This document shows, one piece after another, positions 59,784 through 64,000 of a stretch of DNA of 64,000 bases. The stretch spans positions 6,305,501-6,369,500 of the forward strand of contig NC_092335.1 in assembly GCF_046630445.1 (NCBI RefSeq). Direction: 5' to 3'. The notes under the pieces are model-generated. The model saw nothing but the letters and a program-made list of their open reading frames with translations. It was not told the DNA's origin and ran no database searches. Both the position numbers and the translations under genes were made by a program. The DNA is from Rutidosis leptorrhynchoides (Eukaryota > Streptophyta > Magnoliopsida > Asterales > Asteraceae). Position 1 is the first letter of the stretch. The number at the start of each line of letters is the position of its first letter.

Positions 59784-61751
59784 TGATATCGGCTAAAAAG
59801 TCACGTTTTCACCCCGACATTAAGGCCCAAAAACAAGAAAGATTCGAACTTTGTCAGAAAAATACCCACTTCATCGGTTAGAATTAAAGAACAAGTAATT
59901 ATGAAGGTGGTGCAAAAAGAATCAAGAGAATCGGAGCTAAAACAAAGATTCTAGAGCAAAAACGGTGAAAGTCAAGAAATCAAGTTACGATCCAGGGAAT
60001 CAAGGCTGGCCAACACCAGAAACGGCCTGCCATACGGCTTGCCAGTATGGAGTACGGCCTGCCAAACGGCTCAGTAAACGACCCCAAGAAACAGGCTGCC
60101 AGGCAAACGGGCTGCCAAATACGGCCCACCAAACGGGCTGCCAAACAGCCTGCCAGCCGTATTTTGGCAAAATCCTAGTCTATTTAAAGGGTCTTTGTCA
60201 TTCATTCCAACACACACTTCAATTCACTTCTTTCTCTCTCTTGTACAATATTAGTCATACTCTCAAGGCCTTCGACTCCGTGCGAGAAACCTAGTACCCG
60301 GAGAAGAACGCTGAAGATTGTATTAGGAGCGGTCTGGAGTCTTGAAGTTGTCACTTTTGTATTCGGAACTCGTTTAATCTACTGGTACTTCTATCCTTTA
60401 TCTTATATAATGTTTTATGATATTATTACCATGATTAACGAGTAGTTATCTTTAGTGTATGCTATGATGTAAGCAGTTATAATGCCGAAATAATATTATG
60501 ATTTGTGTATGCTGTCGAAATGCTTTTCGATTATGCTTTAAACTCAATCGCTTTTCCAACTAATAGAACGTAGTTATAGGCTCTGTTATTGGGAAGTCGC
60601 GAACCCCGATTCAGAGTACACTATCTGTGTCACCCCTTGGTAAGAGAAGTCTATCGGATACAACGTAAGATCGACTGAGGCACACTGGTTGTAGTAAGTC
60701 TATCGAGCTTTGGATTCTGACTGAGGACTCTTTCGTAGTGAAACATCTGACTAGACCCTTAGTACATTGTCGGTCCTAGACCATGCTAGTGTAGTCACCA
60801 AGCATATAAACTTCGCACGTGCATGATGAAGCACAGCGGTTATTGTAAGCTGTACCTCTGCTAAGTAAGGCCATGGAACCCGGTTAGTGTTGACCAGTAC
60901 ACTGCACCATAACGCGGTCTCAAGCATTGCACCCCGCTTGAGGGATTCTTAGTTAATTAAGGAACTGTTTGTTTAGACACATAAAGGATTGGACCGTTAG
61001 GATAACCGAACGTGTTCATGGAAGTCAGCTTGACTTGGCCATGGAGTTCTTCATGCTTGAACTCTTTTTTTTAAGGGCCTAACTATCTTTTACCAATCAT
61101 TAACAAAAGCATTGAAACACATCACGTCTCTTGGATTTGGTAAACCATGTATTCTATTATGCTTAAGAAAGTTTAGACCATTTCAGAATGTTAATACATC
61201 ACCCAACCGAGTCGCTCAATTGGATGAGCCGTCTGAACGTGTATGCCTGTAGTCAGACTGCACGGGTGTCGAGGGTAAGGGACGTTGCTGTCTACTCAGA
61301 ATCTTCAAGCCTAACGCAGTACCCAGTGACATGTCTTATGACAGGGGCGTTTAGGACCAGTGTAATGAATACAAGGCATCTGCCTATTCATGAGCCAGCA
61401 TTCCATAATCTCGGCAGAATAACTGATGAAGTCATAGTATGCACTCACTTTAACCTTATCTGAATTACAAATTTTATCGCATTTACTTTATCTGTCTTAT
61501 AAATTAGAAAATCCCAAAAATAAATATTCGCTACTCCCTAACTATCTTAGGCTTAAATATAGGTTTGATTCTACTGATATCTCAAAAATACGACTCTAGG
61601 TCATACTTCCCTTACTTATAAGGAGTAGTAAGATTTAGGCCCCGCTAAATATAAATTTAAAACAGTACCTTCCTCCCACGAGTGGCTGATCCTGGAGAGC
61701 CGCGGCCTGACGACACCGCGCAAATAAAAACTGTCCGTTTCGGCCATATCA
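59784..61751 (+). repeat. 5' LTR of the Athila-type element (about 1968 bp)
   Basis: Opens TGATATCGGC and ends GGCCATATCA, inverted termini. A cluster of CGGC(C/T)TGCCA motifs (60022-60155) stands before a TATA box (tatttaaagg, 60181). An 18-nt gap to the primer site is longer than usual, so the end could be a little further right. Confidence 0.75.
60022..60190 (+). promoter_or_regulatory. LTR promoter: CGGCCTGCCA repeat cluster and TATA box
   Basis: ACGGC(C/T)TGCCA-type copies at 60022, 60034, 60054, about 60066 (decayed), 60092, 60107, 60121, 60133 and 60145, many 12 bp apart, ending 25 bp before tatttaaa (60181). The GC-rich repeat stands out from the AT-rich LTR. Confidence 0.75.
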
Positions 61752-61769
61752 CGGGAGGATACTAGTTTT

Positions 61770-61790
61770 TGGCGCTGCTGCCGGGGAACT
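61770..61790 (+). promoter_or_regulatory. Primer-binding site, Athila type (tRNA-Asp)
   Basis: TGGCGCTGCTGCCGGGGAACT resembles the Asp-tRNA primer site TGGCGCCGTTGCCGGGGA used by Athila elements, with a few mismatches. Confidence 0.75.
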
Positions 61791-62202
61791 GGTATCAGGC
61801 AATACTGCTCTCTATCAAAGTTATTCACAAGCATTTAGTGGTGTCTAATAAAGACAATTATACATGGACTTGGTTATTGGATTTTCCGAACAGTCTTCAA
61901 TTATATTGGGACCAAAAGGATCCTGCCTCTCCGTAGTCGGCCTGGCCACTTGGTTTGTTGAATAGTTCGTGCGGAGCACTGTTACCGAAATACCAGGGAA
62001 TCAGTAGCCAGAACCAAAAACATATTCCACCGTAGGATAGTTAGTTAATTAAATTAGATTACCTTAGATTACCTTAGATTACAATTAGATTAAATTAGAT
62101 TACCTTAGAATTAGATTACCCTAGAATAGATTAGATTAGTTTAGCTTATTATAATTTTAGTTTATTTGCGAAAAATTAAAAACAAAAAGGCATACCCAGT
62201 GT
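61791..62202 (+). other. Leader between primer site and gag
   Basis: Non-coding. Contains a tandem run of tagattaccttagatt-type units at about 62055-62130. Confidence 0.6.
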
Positions 62203-63402
62203 ATGACCCAAACCCGATCTAGACCAGGGCCGTTGTTATTCGTACCTGATCCAGACGCAATAATCTCTAAAGCACGCAAGGAAGCACGAATCAGAAATCA
62301 AATGGCGTTACGCATTACTTTAGCAGAAATCAAACCCTCGATTGAAGGTCTAGGAGGACCAATCAGATTTCCAGAGATTCAAGGACACTCGTTCGAGTTA
62401 AAACATCACATCATCCAGCTCATTCAGAATAGCTGTCAGTTTCATGGATTACCGAATGACGATCCTAATTCTCACCTTGATAAATTCATATCTCTTTCAA
62501 ACTCCTACAAACAGCCAAGGATAGAACAAGGTATAGTCCGACTATACTTGTTCCCCTATTCTCTCACTCATCATGCTCAAACTTGGTTTGAAGGACTGGA
62601 AAAAGATTCCATCACGTCATGGACGGAGATAGCTACTAAATTCCTAACCAAATATTTCCCTCCTTCTAAACAAACCAAACTGAAGAATGACATCATTAAA
62701 TTCAAACAAAGTTATGATGAATCTCTTTACACTGCATGGGAGCGATTCAAAACCCTGCTGAAGAAATGCCCTAATCACCAGCTAGAACGGTCAGCCCAAA
62801 TCTGTACCTTCTACAATGGTCTTACGGTAAATCATAGGACGACGATCGATGCAGCAGCTCAAGGGAATCTGATGAACCAAACCACAGACGAAGCATGGGA
62901 ATTGCTCGAGAACATGACAATGCATCATCATGACTGGAACAGTGGTGAAACAGCTTTATCATCTGCCCCAGTCTCTGCACTTAACAATCAAACGGAGGCC
63001 ATCAAATCCCTCACGGATAAGATGGAATCTCTTTCTAAACAACTCAGAGAATTGAAGACGCAGCCGCAGCAGGTTAACCAAACTCAGGCTTGTGTTAATT
63101 GTACCAACCCACAACCTACTGAAGAATATCAAGTTGAGTACGAAAACCCTGACGGTTCAGTCTGTTACGTCCAATACCCAACTCGTCCACCAAATCCCGG
63201 ATTCAATCAACCACCTAGGGTTAATCAATTTCAGCGAAGCAATCAACCTTTTCGCTATCGCTATCCACCTTATCCAGCCCAACAATCTCAATTGACCTAC
63301 GATCAACCACTTCCACTCACTGGTCCCCCAGTTGAGGAAAATTCCCTACCACCCAGATTACAAAAGCAGCTAACCCCACTCTCGGAGCTGATGATCAGTT
63401 AA
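62203..63402 (+). pseudogene. Athila-type gag
   Basis: 399 codons from ATG 62203 (MTQTRSRPGP). Conserved gag core at residues about 42-250: ALRITLAEIKPSIEGLGGPI, HSFELKHHIIQLIQN, FHGLPNDDPNSHLDKF, LYLFPYSLTHHAQTWFEGL, TKFLTKYFPPSKQTKL, WERFKTLLKKCP, FYNGL, and EAWELLENM. Typical of Athila/Tat retrotransposon capsid. A Gln/Pro-rich C-terminus follows. The frame ends early: a frameshift near 63390 moves the true continuation (DDQLT-stop-FIQGQQ-stop) to another frame, so the long frame is not the full polyprotein. Confidence 0.85.
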
Positions 63403-63404
63403 CT

Positions 63405-64000
63405 TAGTTCATTCAAGGACAACAATAGCTAAATCAGAGAACTGCAACCAGACAAGATCAGACGGAGATACTAATGAGAAATCAATTGGCTCTGCTCAAA
63501 AGTTTGGAAACGCAGCTCGGACAGTTATCACAACGCCTTGAAACCCGACCACAGGGAAGATTGCCAAGTAATACTATCCAAAATCCCCACATAGAAGAAG
63601 CAAAGCAAATGGATTCTGTAATCCCAGAGGAAGAACCGCGGAGAAGGTCAACTAAGCTCAAGAACAAATCGACATATACTCAGAAGCTGACTCCTGAAAC
63701 TCCAGTTCGCGTACCTTATCCTGGAAGGCTATAAGAAGAACCATCCAAGCTTGATTCCTTCAAACTTGATGGAAGATTCCTGGACACCATGTCCAAAGTT
63801 TCCAACCAGAAGAGATACATCCGAAGGCTTCTCTCTACAAAGGAAAGGATACCAAACTCTAACAAAATTCCACTGAGTGAAGAATGCTCTGCATTACTCA
63901 GAAACTCTCTACCACCTAAGCTAGGAGATATGGGCCGATTCGTTTTCCCATGTTTAATCTACCAATCTGTAATCATCCATGCGCTAGCAGATTTAGGAGC
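63405..64000 (+). pseudogene. Athila gag-protease continuation, with stops
   Basis: In the frame shifted from gag: TAG 63405-63407 and TAG 63426-63428, then open (LNQRTATRQDQTEILMRNQ, TQLGQLSQRLETRPQGRLPSN) to TAA 63732-63734. It is open again to the window end (SEECSALLRNSLPPKLGDMG, ALADLGA), the last being the aspartic-protease approach. Order and motifs match the Athila gag-protease junction. All three stops are one C-to-T change from Gln codons. Confidence 0.75.

Larger units (their letters stand above)
59784..64000 (+). mobile_element. Athila-type element, 5' half (continues past window)
   Basis: 5' LTR 59784-61751, Asp-type primer site 61770-61790, gag 62203-63402 and the start of the protease region to 64000. 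Inserted into the - strand Ty3 element; the five bases before it (gttgg, 59779-59783) would be the target duplication. The frame carries several stops and a frameshift, so this copy is inactive. Confidence 0.8.

Overview
This window is a repeat-dense piece of a flowering-plant nuclear genome. It is AT-rich, with long (TAA)n and (TA)n runs, spliceosomal introns and many nested LTR retrotransposons with plant-type primer sites (initiator-Met TGGTATCAGAGC, and an Athila-type TGGCGC..GCCGGGGAA site). The style of the retroelements suggests a daisy-family (Asteraceae) plant; that is inference from remembered element families, not a measurement.

Left third (1-19667) is a nest. An Athila-type element on + (env-like gene 1705-3903, 3' LTR 6028-8014) sits just inside the 3' end of a Ty3-type element on + (internal end 8015-8416, 3' LTR 8417-8640 continued at 17544-19667). 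That LTR is split by a gag-remnant element on - (8641-17543; LTRs 8641-11401 and 15228-17543, iMet primer site 15214-15225). Near the left edge, 131-529 encodes a protein that looks like the small cysteine-rich nucleic-acid-binding protein of flexuous plant RNA viruses (Betaflexiviridae).

Middle (19668-39830) is the gene-bearing part, with smaller transposons. On - there is a root meristem growth factor (RGF/GOLVEN) peptide gene (26321-26759) plus a second, different RGF peptide exon (24094-24217) in the same orientation. Also on - is an intron-containing but broken copy of a RIN2/RIN3-type RING ubiquitin ligase (32675-36077). A 5'-truncated non-LTR element of apparent restriction-like-endonuclease type (37620-39073) lies between (TAA)n tracts. 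A hAT-like MITE with 8-bp target duplication, a Helitron 3' end and a 1-kb LTR with primer site also lie here.

Right third (39831-64000) is another nest. A Ty3 LTR on + (39831-40719 and 49280-51671) is split by a complete, very young gag-only element on - (40720-49274; two 2403-bp LTRs with three differences seen, TSD TAATT). Beyond it come a second Ty3 element on + with deleted gag copies (51706-55666), an inverted LTR (55667-59302), and the 5' half of another Athila-type element (59784-64000, gag 62203-63402) that runs off the window.

The most unusual signals are: (1) tandem arrays in the gag-only element where an almost fixed 12-13-nt loop sequence is flanked by short arms that differ from unit to unit but remain complementary (28 hairpins in three arrays); (2) pairs of a perfect palindrome around ATGCGATCGCAT, always with centres exactly 32 bp apart, at the promoters or leaders of different elements, with analogous phased GC-rich motifs in three further LTR families; (3) the virus-like ORF; (4) two distinct RGF peptide exons at one locus; (5) the (TAA)n-flanked non-LTR element.
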